Shown here piece by piece: positions 28,771-36,164 of a stretch of 64,000 nucleotides of DNA; position 1 is the first letter of the stretch; each line of letters opens with the position of its first letter. Origin of the DNA: Agromyces archimandritae (GTDB taxonomy: Bacteria > Actinomycetota > Actinomycetes > Actinomycetales > Microbacteriaceae); contig NZ_CP071696.1 of NCBI RefSeq assembly GCF_018024495.1, positions 1,612,001 to 1,676,000 on the forward strand, read 5' to 3'. Position numbers and translations under genes: made by a program. The notes under the pieces were generated by a model. The model did no database searches, was not told the DNA's origin, and saw only the letters and a list, made by a program, of their open reading frames with translations.

Positions 28771-28871
28771 AGGAGTGCCGATCTCCCGCGGGAGTGACAA
28801 CCTCCCGGCACTCCAGCGGGAGGTCGGCACTCCTACGCGGCACCGAACGGGAGGTCGGCACTCCTACGCGG
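28771..28871. repeat. Palindromic repeat family C, cluster 2
   Basis: AGGAGTGCCGATCTCCCGC followed by inverted copies ending GGAGGTCGGCACTCCTACGC (twice). No gene is visible in 28411-28899. Confidence 0.8.
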
Positions 28872-28899
28872 CGGCCCCGGGTACCGGACCCCCCAGCCC

Positions 28900-30546
28900 C
28901 TACTCCGCCGGCACCGCCGCGAAGCGCTCGACGAGCGCGCGCTTCAGCACCTTGCCGCTCGCCCCGATGGGCAGCTCCTCGACGAGGTGCACGACGCGGG
29001 GGTACTTGTAGGCGGCGATGCGTTCCTTCGCGAACGCGATCACGGCGTCCGCGTCGACGGCGCGGCCTTCGCGGGCGACGACGGCGACGTGCACCTCCTG
29101 GCCGTGCACGGCGTCGGCGATGCCGAAGACGGCCGCCATGGCGACGTCGGGGTGGCGGGCGAGCACCGCTTCGACCTCGGTGGGGTACACGTTGTAGCCG
29201 TTGCGGACGATCATGTCCTTCTTGCGGTCGGTGATCGTGACGATGCCGTCGGCGTCGACACTGCCGAGGTCGCCGGTGCGGAACCATCCGTCGACGACGG
29301 TCTCGGCAGAGGCATCGGGCCGGCCGAGATACCCCTTCATGAGGTTATGCCCGCGCACGACGATCTCGCCGAGGGCGCCGGGTTCCTCGAGCAGCGCGAT
29401 GCGCCCTTCGACGGCGTCGTCGGCCACGGCGACGTCGACGCCCCAGAGGGGCCGGCCGACCGTGCCGGGGCGGATGGGTTCGGCGACGGTGTTGAAGGAT
29501 ACGGTCGGGGCGGTTTCGGTGAGGCCGTAGCCTTCGTGCACTTCGGCGCCGTAGGCGGCGGCGAACGCTTCGAGCACGGCGACGGGCAGGGCCGCCCCGC
29601 CCGAGACGGCGAAGCGCAACGGCGGGCGGGCCTCCGAACGGCCGGCGGCTTCGAGCATGCCGACGAACATGGTGGGAACGCCGGTGAACACGGTCGCGCG
29701 GTGGGCGTTCAGCAGTTCGAGCGCAGCGTCGGGGTCGAACTTCGGCAGCAGGATGACGGATGCGCCGCGGCGGAACGAGATGTTCATCACCGACGTCTGC
29801 CCGAAGGCGTGGAAGAGCGGCAGCCCGCCGAAGACGACATCGTCGGCACGCATGTCGAAGGAGTCGATGAGGGCGGTGTGCACCTGTTCGACGATCGCGA
29901 GGTGCGAGCCGACGGCGCCCTTGGGCGTGCCGGTGGTGCCGCTCGTGTAGAGGATCGTCGCGGCGTCGGTGGGCCGCGTCGGCACGATCCGGGCGATGGG
30001 GGTCGCGGCGGCGGCTTCGGCTTCGAGGCGGGGCAGGGCGCCGGCCGCAGTGGATGCCGGAGCGCCCCCGTCTGCGCCTGCGCCGCCGGGCGCGGCGCCC
30101 GCGGCATCCACCGGCAGCAGCACTGTGACGAGCGGAACGCCCGCCGCCGCAGCCGCCGGAGCCGCCTCGGCGAGCATGGGCGCTGCGACGACGACGAGGT
30201 CGGCGCCCGAGTCGCGCAGCACGAACTCGATCTCCTCGGCCTTGAACAGCAGGTGCACGGGCACCACGATCGCGCCGAGCGCGAGGGCGGCGTAGTAGAC
30301 GCGGGCGAAGTCGGGCACGTTCGGCACGATCATCGCGACGCGGTCGCCGGGCCCGATGCCGCGGGCCTGCAGGGCGCCGGCGTAGGCGCGGGCCTCGTCC
30401 CACAGCCGCCCGTAGGGGATGGTGGCGCCCATGAAGTGCAGCGCCGGGGCGGCGGGGGTGCGGCGGGCGGTCTCGGCGAGGATGCTCGCCGCCGAGAGGG
30501 TTCCGTAGCCGTCGCCGTCGATGGCCTGGTCTGGTCGGTGGGTCAT
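28900..30546 (-). CDS. AMP-forming acyl-CoA ligase
   Basis: 548 residues of the ANL superfamily. AMP-binding P-loop ILYTSGTTGTPKGAVGSH, EGYGLTETAPTVSFN, the hinge WFRTGDLGSVDADG, TDRKKDMI, and the catalytic lysine motif PIGASGKVLKR at the C-terminus. Activates a carboxylic acid to its CoA thioester. Third gene after the kinase and the acyl-CoA dehydrogenase (94-bp gap), a possible LvaE counterpart. A non-conserved insert near 148-175 is framed by one GGATGCC and one GGCATCC word. Confidence 0.92.
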   Translation of the reverse strand: MTHRPDQAIDGDGYGTLSAASILAETARRTPAAPALHFMGATIPYGRLWDEARAYAGALQARGIGPGDRVAMIVPNVPDFARVYYAALALGAIVVPVHLLFKAEEIEFVLRDSGADLVVVAAPMLAEAAPAAAAAGVPLVTVLLPVDAAGAAPGGAGADGGAPASTAAGALPRLEAEAAAATPIARIVPTRPTDAATILYTSGTTGTPKGAVGSHLAIVEQVHTALIDSFDMRADDVVFGGLPLFHAFGQTSVMNISFRRGASVILLPKFDPDAALELLNAHRATVFTGVPTMFVGMLEAAGRSEARPPLRFAVSGGAALPVAVLEAFAAAYGAEVHEGYGLTETAPTVSFNTVAEPIRPGTVGRPLWGVDVAVADDAVEGRIALLEEPGALGEIVVRGHNLMKGYLGRPDASAETVVDGWFRTGDLGSVDADGIVTITDRKKDMIVRNGYNVYPTEVEAVLARHPDVAMAAVFGIADAVHGQEVHVAVVAREGRAVDADAVIAFAKERIAAYKYPRVVHLVEELPIGASGKVLKRALVERFAAVPAE

Positions 30547-30640
30547 CTCGGTGTTCCTTCCATCGTCGTTGATGTGGGGTGGTGCGTGATGCGTGCGCTG
30601 CGGGGGCGCGTCGGCGGCCGGGTGGATGCCCGTGCACGGT

Positions 30641-31843
30641 CTAGCGTCGGAGCTCGGCCTTCCCGAGCGCGGAGAGGTGCACTTCGTCGGGTCCGTCGGC
30701 CAGGCGCAGCGCCCGAGCGCCGGCGAACATCTCGGCGAGCGGGGTGTCGTCGGAGAGGCCGGCGGCGCCGAAGACCTGGATGGCGCGGTCGAGGATGCGC
30801 TGCACGGCCCGCGGCACGGCGATCTTGATCGCCTGGATCTCGGTCATCGCGGCGCGGTTGCCGACGGTGTCCATGAGCCAGGCGGTCTTCAGCACGAGCA
30901 GCCTGAGGGCTTCGAGCTCGATGCGGGCTTCGGCGATCCACTCGCGCACGACGCCCTGTTCGGCCAGGGGCCGCCCGAACGCGACCCGTTCGCCGGCGCG
31001 GTCGCGGACGAGGTCGAGGGCGCGTTCGCCCATGCCGATGGCGCGCATGCAGTGGTGGATCCGCCCCGGCCCGAGGCGCGCCTGCGCGATCGCGAAGCCC
31101 TCGCCTTCGCCGCCGAGCAGGTTCGCGGCCGGCACGCGCACCTCGTCGAAGTCGATCTCGGCGTGGCCGCCGTGGTCGCGGTCGTCGTAGCCGAAGACGG
31201 TGAGGGGGCGCACGATCCGCACGCCGGGGGTGTCGCGCGGCACGAGGATCATCGACTGCTGCCGGTGCCGCGGGGCGTCGGGGTCGGTTTTGCCCATGAC
31301 GATGAAGAGGCGCGCGTCGGGGTTCATCGCGCCCGTCGACCACCATTTGCGGCCGGTGATGACGTATTCGTCGCCGTCGCGGCGGATGCGGGTGGCGATG
31401 TTCGTCGCGTCGGAGGAGGCGACGGCGGGTTCGGTCATGCAGAACGCGGAGCGGATGCGCGCGTCGAGCAGGGGTTCCAGCCATTCGGCCTGCTGGGCGG
31501 GTGTGCCGAATTCGGCGAGGAGTTCCATGTTGCCGGTGTCGGGGGCTGCGCAGTTGACGGCGACGGGCCCGAGGCGGGGGCTGCGGCCGGTGAGTTCGGC
31601 CAGGGGCGCGTATTGCAGGTTCGTGAGGCCGGCGCCGCGGTCGCCGGGAAGGAAGAGGTTCCAGAGCCCGGCGGCGCGGGCCTCGGCCTGCAGCCGGCCG
31701 ACGACGGGCCGGAGGCCCCATTCGCCGGGCGTCGCGGCGAGTTCGGCGTCGAGCTCGGCCTCGGCGGGCGTGACGCGGTCCTCGATGAACGCGCGCAGGC
31801 GTTCGGTGAGCTCCTCGGTGCGGGCGTCGGGTGCGAAGTCCAT
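30641..31843 (-). CDS. Acyl-CoA dehydrogenase of the ACAD11/LvaC type
   Basis: 400 residues. FAD/acyl-CoA features: CMTEPAVASSDATN, GRKWWSTGAMNPDAR, and C-terminal ARALRLADGPDEVH, the hallmark of the branch containing ACAD10/ACAD11 and Pseudomonas LvaC. In that branch the enzyme acts on 4-phospho-acyl-CoA, eliminating phosphate. The gene overlaps the kinase-like gene upstream by one base (TGATG), matching the kinase-dehydrogenase pairing that is a fusion in ACAD11. GGAGG ribosome binding site. Function by analogy. Confidence 0.9.
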   Translation of the reverse strand: MDFAPDARTEELTERLRAFIEDRVTPAEAELDAELAATPGEWGLRPVVGRLQAEARAAGLWNLFLPGDRGAGLTNLQYAPLAELTGRSPRLGPVAVNCAAPDTGNMELLAEFGTPAQQAEWLEPLLDARIRSAFCMTEPAVASSDATNIATRIRRDGDEYVITGRKWWSTGAMNPDARLFIVMGKTDPDAPRHRQQSMILVPRDTPGVRIVRPLTVFGYDDRDHGGHAEIDFDEVRVPAANLLGGEGEGFAIAQARLGPGRIHHCMRAIGMGERALDLVRDRAGERVAFGRPLAEQGVVREWIAEARIELEALRLLVLKTAWLMDTVGNRAAMTEIQAIKIAVPRAVQRILDRAIQVFGAAGLSDDTPLAEMFAGARALRLADGPDEVHLSALGKAELRR

Positions 31844-33045
31844 CAGATCCTCCCCGCGGTGGATGCCGGGAGCTTCGCCGCATGCGCGAGCCCCTCTTCG
31901 GCGAGCGGTGCGACGAGCTCCCCGATCCGGTCGAACCCGGCCCCGACGGTCTCGCCTGCCCGGAACCGGACGTGGATGCCCTCGAGGATGACGGCGAGCT
32001 TGTATGCCGCGAACGCCCGATACCACCCGAGGTCGGGGGTGCGGATGCCGGCGCGCGCCGCATACGCGTCGACGAGTTCGTCGAAGACGGGGTACCCGGC
32101 GGCCGGGTCGACGGAGCTCGCAGCGACGGATGCGCCGCCCGGGATGTCGGCGATGTTCCAGTACAGGCCGAGCATGCCGAGGTCGACGAGCGGGTCGCCG
32201 AGGGTCGCCATCTCCCAGTCCAGGACGGCGGCGATGCGCGGCGCGCCTGCGGGGCCGGCGACGATCGCGTTGTCGAGGCGGTAGTCGCCGTGCACGATGC
32301 CCGAGCGGATGCCGGAGCCCGCGGCATCCGCACCCGCACCCTCATCGGGAACGGTCTCGCCGAGCCGCTCCTGCAGACGGTCGAGGCCGGGCAGCTCGCG
32401 CGAGCGCGAGGCGTCGTATTGGCGCCGCCACGTCGACAGCTGCCGGGCGAGGTAGCCGGCGGGCCGGCCGAAGTCGGCCAGGCCCACGCTCGCGGGGTCG
32501 ATGCCGTGCAGTTCGGCGAGGGTCTCGGCCAGCTCGATGCCGAGGGTGTGCAGGCCCGCCGGGGTGTATGCGGCGTTCTGCGCGGGGTCATTCAGGACGG
32601 TTCCGTCGACGCGCTCCATGAGGAAGAAGGGGGTGCCGGTGACCTCGCCGGCCGCCGTGTCGTCGACGAGGTCGACCGTGCGCGGAACGGGCACCGCCGT
32701 GCCGGCGAGCGCCGTGATGACGCGGTGTTCGCGAGCCATGTCGTGCGCGCTCGAGAGCACGTGCCCGAGCGGCGGCCGCCGCAGCACGAGCGGGATGCGC
32801 GCCCCGTCGATGCGGTAGGTGAGGTTCGACCGGCCCCCGGCGATGACGCTCGCCCGCAGGGTGCGGATGCCGTGGGGCGCCGCGCCCCCGTCGCTCGCCC
32901 CGGCCCCGGCCTCCGCGAGGTCGGCCGCTCCCGCCGCACCGTCGGCCTCCGCGGGCTTCGGCCCTGCGCCGTCGACCAACTCCGGGTGCGCGCTGTCGAG
33001 CCAGCGCGCGAGCCCATCGACGTCGAGTCCGGGCACTTCGGTCAT
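31843..33045 (-). CDS. APH-family kinase of the LvaA/ACAD10-11 type
   Basis: 400 residues. Kinase features: GGRSNLTYRID, the Brenner motif IVHGDYRLDN, and the metal-binding AVLDWEMATLGDPLVDLG, exactly the form seen in the phosphotransferase domains of ACAD10/11 and LvaA rather than antibiotic kinases. Predicted to phosphorylate the 4-hydroxyl of a hydroxyacyl-CoA. A 30-residue alanine-rich insert (about 25-55) is low complexity. First gene of the operon; operator site 3 lies 47 bp upstream. Confidence 0.88.
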   Translation of the reverse strand: MTEVPGLDVDGLARWLDSAHPELVDGAGPKPAEADGAAGAADLAEAGAGASDGGAAPHGIRTLRASVIAGGRSNLTYRIDGARIPLVLRRPPLGHVLSSAHDMAREHRVITALAGTAVPVPRTVDLVDDTAAGEVTGTPFFLMERVDGTVLNDPAQNAAYTPAGLHTLGIELAETLAELHGIDPASVGLADFGRPAGYLARQLSTWRRQYDASRSRELPGLDRLQERLGETVPDEGAGADAAGSGIRSGIVHGDYRLDNAIVAGPAGAPRIAAVLDWEMATLGDPLVDLGMLGLYWNIADIPGGASVAASSVDPAAGYPVFDELVDAYAARAGIRTPDLGWYRAFAAYKLAVILEGIHVRFRAGETVGAGFDRIGELVAPLAEEGLAHAAKLPASTAGRI

Positions 33046-33089
33046 CCTCGACCACCTCTCCCGCGCCGGCGGCGCGCCTCTCGCCCCAC

Positions 33090-33111
33090 AGCATACCGCG
33101 CGGTCGGTATG
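33090..33111 (-). promoter_or_regulatory. TetR-type operator site 3 with -10 box
   Basis: CATACCGCGCGGTCGGTATG (33092-33111), a perfect-ended palindrome. TATGCT on the minus strand (33095-33090) is the likely -10 of the kinase-dehydrogenase-ligase operon, so bound repressor would block it. Confidence 0.75.
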
Positions 33112-33170
33112 CCCGCGACCGCCGCCACCCGCACCCCGGCACCCCGGCACCCCCTGCACCCCTGCACCCC

Positions 33171-33255
33171 TGCGCAATGCAGGAACGCGATCGTGTCGCG
33201 GCCGACTCCGCCGCATGGGCGGCGCGACACGCCGAGCGAGTTCCTGCATTGCGCA
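33171..33255. repeat. Palindromic repeat family B, copy 4
   Basis: 85 bp between TGCGCAATGCAGGAACGC and GTTCCTGCATTGCGCA; inner stem GTGTCGCG/CGCGACAC. Intergenic between the kinase and thioesterase genes. Confidence 0.85.
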
Positions 33256-33259
33256 GAAG

Positions 33260-33375
33260 CCACCGCGCTCACAGACCCGGTGCGCAGAGGCCGCCGCACT
33301 CGCAGACCCGGTGCGCAGACCCGGTGCGCAGAGGCCGCCGCACTCGCAGACCCGGTGCGCGGACCCGGTGCGCAG
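33260..33375 (+). repeat. Imperfect tandem repeats
   Basis: CCGCACTCGCAGACCCGGTG and GCAGACCCGGTGCGCAG recur several times in alternation. No gene is visible in 33046-33406 apart from the operator and this repeat DNA. Confidence 0.7.
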
Positions 33376-33406
33376 CAGCCGCGGCGCCGGAGCGCCGGCC
33401 CGGCCG

Positions 33407-33883
33407 CTACGCCCGGTCGAGCATCCCGTAGGCGGCGAAGGCCTCGCGCACCCCGGCGGGCACCGGCACGGGGCGGCGCGTGGCGGCATCCACGAAGACG
33501 TGCACGAATTCGCCCGTCGCGATCGTCTCGCCCGACGCATCCGAACCGTCCGACGAAACGCCCGGCACCGCACCGTGCGGCACCCCGCCGGCCGCGCGCA
33601 GGATCCCGAGCGCCCAGGTCACGCTCGTCGTGCCGAGCCGGCCGACCGAGACGCCGACCTCGAGCGGCTCGGGGAACGAGGCTGGCGCGAGGTAGCGGCA
33701 GTTCGAGGCGACGACGAGGGCGATGGGGCCGCCGCCTGCGGGGTCGAGGCCGGCGTGCCGGATCATCCAGGCGTTCACGGCGGTGTCCATGGCCTCGTAG
33801 TAGACGACGTTGTTGACGTGCCCGTACTGGTCGTTATCGCGCCAGCGGGTCTCGAAGGGGATGCGGACGGGGTAGTCGGTCAC
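33407..33883 (-). CDS. Acyl-CoA thioesterase (4-hydroxybenzoyl-CoA thioesterase fold)
   Basis: 158 residues, a single hotdog domain. The active-site segment RWRDNDQYGHVNNVVYYEAM is the 4HBT signature with the catalytic Asp. A 25-residue insert near 100-125 (SSDGSDASG) is low complexity. It may recycle CoA from dead-end thioesters of the neighbouring pathway. Ends 28 bp before the TetR gene's stop, same strand, so the TetR gene is read first. Confidence 0.88.
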   Translation of the reverse strand: MTDYPVRIPFETRWRDNDQYGHVNNVVYYEAMDTAVNAWMIRHAGLDPAGGGPIALVVASNCRYLAPASFPEPLEVGVSVGRLGTTSVTWALGILRAAGGVPHGAVPGVSSDGSDASGETIATGEFVHVFVDAATRRPVPVPAGVREAFAAYGMLDRA

Positions 33884-33911
33884 GGTGGCCTTCCGGGCGG
33901 GGTGGATGCCG

Positions 33912-34643
33912 TCAGTCGACCCGCAGCAGCACGCGGAACGCGGTGCGGGCGCGTTCGGTGCTCGGCGGGTCGCCGGCGATGAGGTCGGCGTAGCTGAACG
34001 ATTCCGAGACGCGCACGAGCAGGTAGGCGAGCGCGGGCGGGTCGATGGCGCCGCCGAGGGGCGCGTCGCCGAGTTCGCGGCGCACGAGCCAGTCGGCGGT
34101 GGCGACGTAGCGGCGCTGGATCTGGCTCTCCTTGGTGGTGAGGAGGCGGAGGGCGCGGGCGGGTTCGCGGCGCAGGAAGTCGCGGAAGTAGTCGGCGCCG
34201 ATGAGGTCGTCGACGAAGCGGGTGAGGACGGCGGCGACGCGTTCGGCGCCGGTGAGGCCGGCGGCTGCGGTTTCGGCCTGCACGAGGGTGGGGGCGGCGA
34301 GCGACCAGAGCACTTCCGACAGCAGCGCGTCGCGGTTGCCGACCCAGCGGAACAGGGAGCTGCGGTCGACGCCGAGGGATGCCGCGAGCGCGCTCATGTC
34401 GATGCGGCGCCCCTCGATGAAGGCGGCACGGGCGGCGTCGAACGCGCGGACGGCGTCGGCGTGGGTGCCGCTCGCGAGCCGTTCGGAGAGCCAGGAGGGT
34501 GCTTGTTCGAGGCCGATGCGTGCGATTTCGCGGCCGGGCCGGCCGGTGGGCGGGCCGGCGGGTCGGCGCGTGCCGCCGGGGGTGGATGCCGCGGCGCGCT
34601 CCTCGGCGGCGGGCGATGCGGCGGGTTCGGCCATGCCGCACAT
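33912..34643 (-). CDS. TetR-family regulator (QsdR-like)
   Basis: 243 residues. The helix-turn-helix is internal, RIDMSALAASLGVDRSSLFRWV near 80-101, after an alanine/proline-rich N-terminal stretch; ATG 34634 is an alternative start. The FRWVGNRDALLSEVLW form and C-terminal DYFRDFLRREPARALRLLTTKE match the QsdR-like branch. Divergent from the acyl-CoA dehydrogenase gene at 34728 and presumably its regulator, with the thioesterase as cotranscribed downstream gene. Confidence 0.85.
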   Translation of the reverse strand: MCGMAEPAASPAAEERAAASTPGGTRRPAGPPTGRPGREIARIGLEQAPSWLSERLASGTHADAVRAFDAARAAFIEGRRIDMSALAASLGVDRSSLFRWVGNRDALLSEVLWSLAAPTLVQAETAAAGLTGAERVAAVLTRFVDDLIGADYFRDFLRREPARALRLLTTKESQIQRRYVATADWLVRRELGDAPLGGAIDPPALAYLLVRVSESFSYADLIAGDPPSTERARTAFRVLLRVD

Positions 34644-34727
34644 CGTATCCCGGCATCCGCTCAGGGGTGCATCATTTCCGAAAGTGTTGCATACTCGTCG
34701 TGATCACCGACGATCGGAGGAAGACCG
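34644..34727. promoter_or_regulatory. Divergent promoter region, TetR / acyl-CoA dehydrogenase
   Basis: 84 bp, AT-richer than its surroundings. It holds TTTCCGAAA (34675-34683) and two TGCA words flanking it (34667 and 34686), which could be the TetR operator. CATACT (34689-34694) is a possible -10 for the plus strand. A GGAGGAAG ribosome binding site precedes the ATG at 34728. Confidence 0.5.
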
Positions 34728-35954
34728 ATGACGCTCACCGACACCCTCGCCGGCATCGGCGCACCCGCGCCCCTGCTCGACGCCGACTTCTACGCATTCC
34801 AGCAGCAGCTCACACCCGAAGAGCAGGCTCAGATCGGCCGCATCCGCGCCTTCCTCGACGCCGAGGTGCGCCCCGACGCCGACCGGCTCTGGGAGGAGGC
34901 GCGAAGCCCCCGCCACCTCATCCCGCAGCTGGCCGAGCTCGGCCTGTTCGGCTCCGCGATCCCCGAGGTCGCCCGCTTCGCCTCGAGTTCGGTCGCCCGC
35001 GGCTGGATCGCCCTCGAGATCGCCCGCGCCGACCCCTCCACGGCGACCTTCATCGGCGTGCACTCCGGCCTCGCGATGAACGCGATCGAGGTCGGCGGCT
35101 CGCCCGAGCAGAAAGCCGAATGGCTGCCCGTGATGGCCCGCGGCGAACTCATCGGCGCTTTCGGCCTCACCGAGCCTGGGCACGGATCCGACACCGCCAA
35201 GGGCCTCGAGACCACCGCGACCCGCCGCACGGCGGCCGACGGCACCGAGGAGTGGGTGCTGAACGGCGCCAAGCGGTGGATCGGCAACGCGACCTTCGCC
35301 GACGTCGTCGTCATCTGGGCGCGCGACACCGCCGACGAGCAGGTGAAGGGCTTCCTCGTGCGGCAGCCGGCCGCCGGCTTCACGGCGACGAAGATCGAAC
35401 GCAAGCAGTCGCTGCGCGGCGTCGAGAACGCCGACATCACCCTGCAGGACGTCGTCGTGCCCGAGTCGGACCGCCTGCCCGGCATCCACTCGTTCCGCGA
35501 TGTCGCGATCGTGCTGCGCCTCACCCGCGCCGAGGTCGCCTGGCAGGGCATCGGCGTCGCCGTCGGCGCCTACGAGGCCGCCCTCGCCTATGCGAAGGAG
35601 CGCACCCAGTTCGGCAGACCGATCGCATCGTTCCAGCTGGTGCAGGAGAAGCTCGCGAACGCCCTGTCGAACATCACCGCCTCGATCGCCCTGTGCGTAC
35701 GGGTGTCGGCGATGCAGGACGAGGGCGCGCAGCGCGACCACCACTCGGCGATGGCGAAGGCGTTCGTGACCGCCCGGATGCGCGAAGTCGTCGCCTGGTG
35801 CCGCGAGATCCTCGGCGGCAACGGGATCCAGCTCGACCACGGCGTCGCCCGCTACTTCGCCGACGCCGAAGCCGTGTACACCTTCGAGGGCACCTACGAC
35901 ATGAACACCCTCATCGTCGGCCGGGCGATCACCGGGCACGCCGCGTTCGTCTGA
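34728..35954 (+). CDS. Acyl-CoA dehydrogenase, glutaryl-CoA dehydrogenase-like
   Basis: 408 residues. Typical FAD motif GAFGLTEPGHGSD and WVLNGAKRWIGNATFADV. The stretch KIERKQSLRGVENADITLQDV and the late YTFEGTYDMNTLIVGRAITG, with the catalytic base Glu in FEGTYDMN, place it in the glutaryl-CoA dehydrogenase/crotonobetainyl-like branch. A glutaryl-CoA role is possible but unproven. With the thiolase downstream (before IS insertion) it would have formed a two-gene operon ending in acetyl-CoA. Confidence 0.9.
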   Translation: MTLTDTLAGIGAPAPLLDADFYAFQQQLTPEEQAQIGRIRAFLDAEVRPDADRLWEEARSPRHLIPQLAELGLFGSAIPEVARFASSSVARGWIALEIARADPSTATFIGVHSGLAMNAIEVGGSPEQKAEWLPVMARGELIGAFGLTEPGHGSDTAKGLETTATRRTAADGTEEWVLNGAKRWIGNATFADVVVIWARDTADEQVKGFLVRQPAAGFTATKIERKQSLRGVENADITLQDVVVPESDRLPGIHSFRDVAIVLRLTRAEVAWQGIGVAVGAYEAALAYAKERTQFGRPIASFQLVQEKLANALSNITASIALCVRVSAMQDEGAQRDHHSAMAKAFVTARMREVVAWCREILGGNGIQLDHGVARYFADAEAVYTFEGTYDMNTLIVGRAITGHAAFV

Positions 35955-35984
35955 GCGCGAGCGTCGCGACACCCGGCGAAGCGC

Positions 35985-36140
35985 CGCCGGTCGAGTAGGC
36001 GCGCAGCGCCGTATCGAGCCCCCCGCCCCCGCGCACCCGCCGGTCGAGTAGGCGCGAAGCGCCGTATCGAGACCCCGCCCACCTCCGCACACCCGCCGGT
36101 CGAGTAGGCGCGCAGCGCCGTATCGAGACCCCGCCCACCC
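35985..36140. repeat. REP family A, three copies
   Basis: Three units of CGCCGGTCGAGTAGGCGCG ... CGCCGTATCGAGACC (starting near 35985, 36040 and 36092), separated by short C-rich spacers, between the acyl-CoA dehydrogenase gene and the IS. Confidence 0.85.
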
Positions 36141-36164
36141 GCATCCACACCCCTGCATCCACCC

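Noticed and set aside
31843..33045. Aminoglycoside resistance kinase
   Set aside because: The kinase belongs by motif and by its dehydrogenase partner to the metabolic ACAD10/11-LvaA branch, not to antibiotic kinases.
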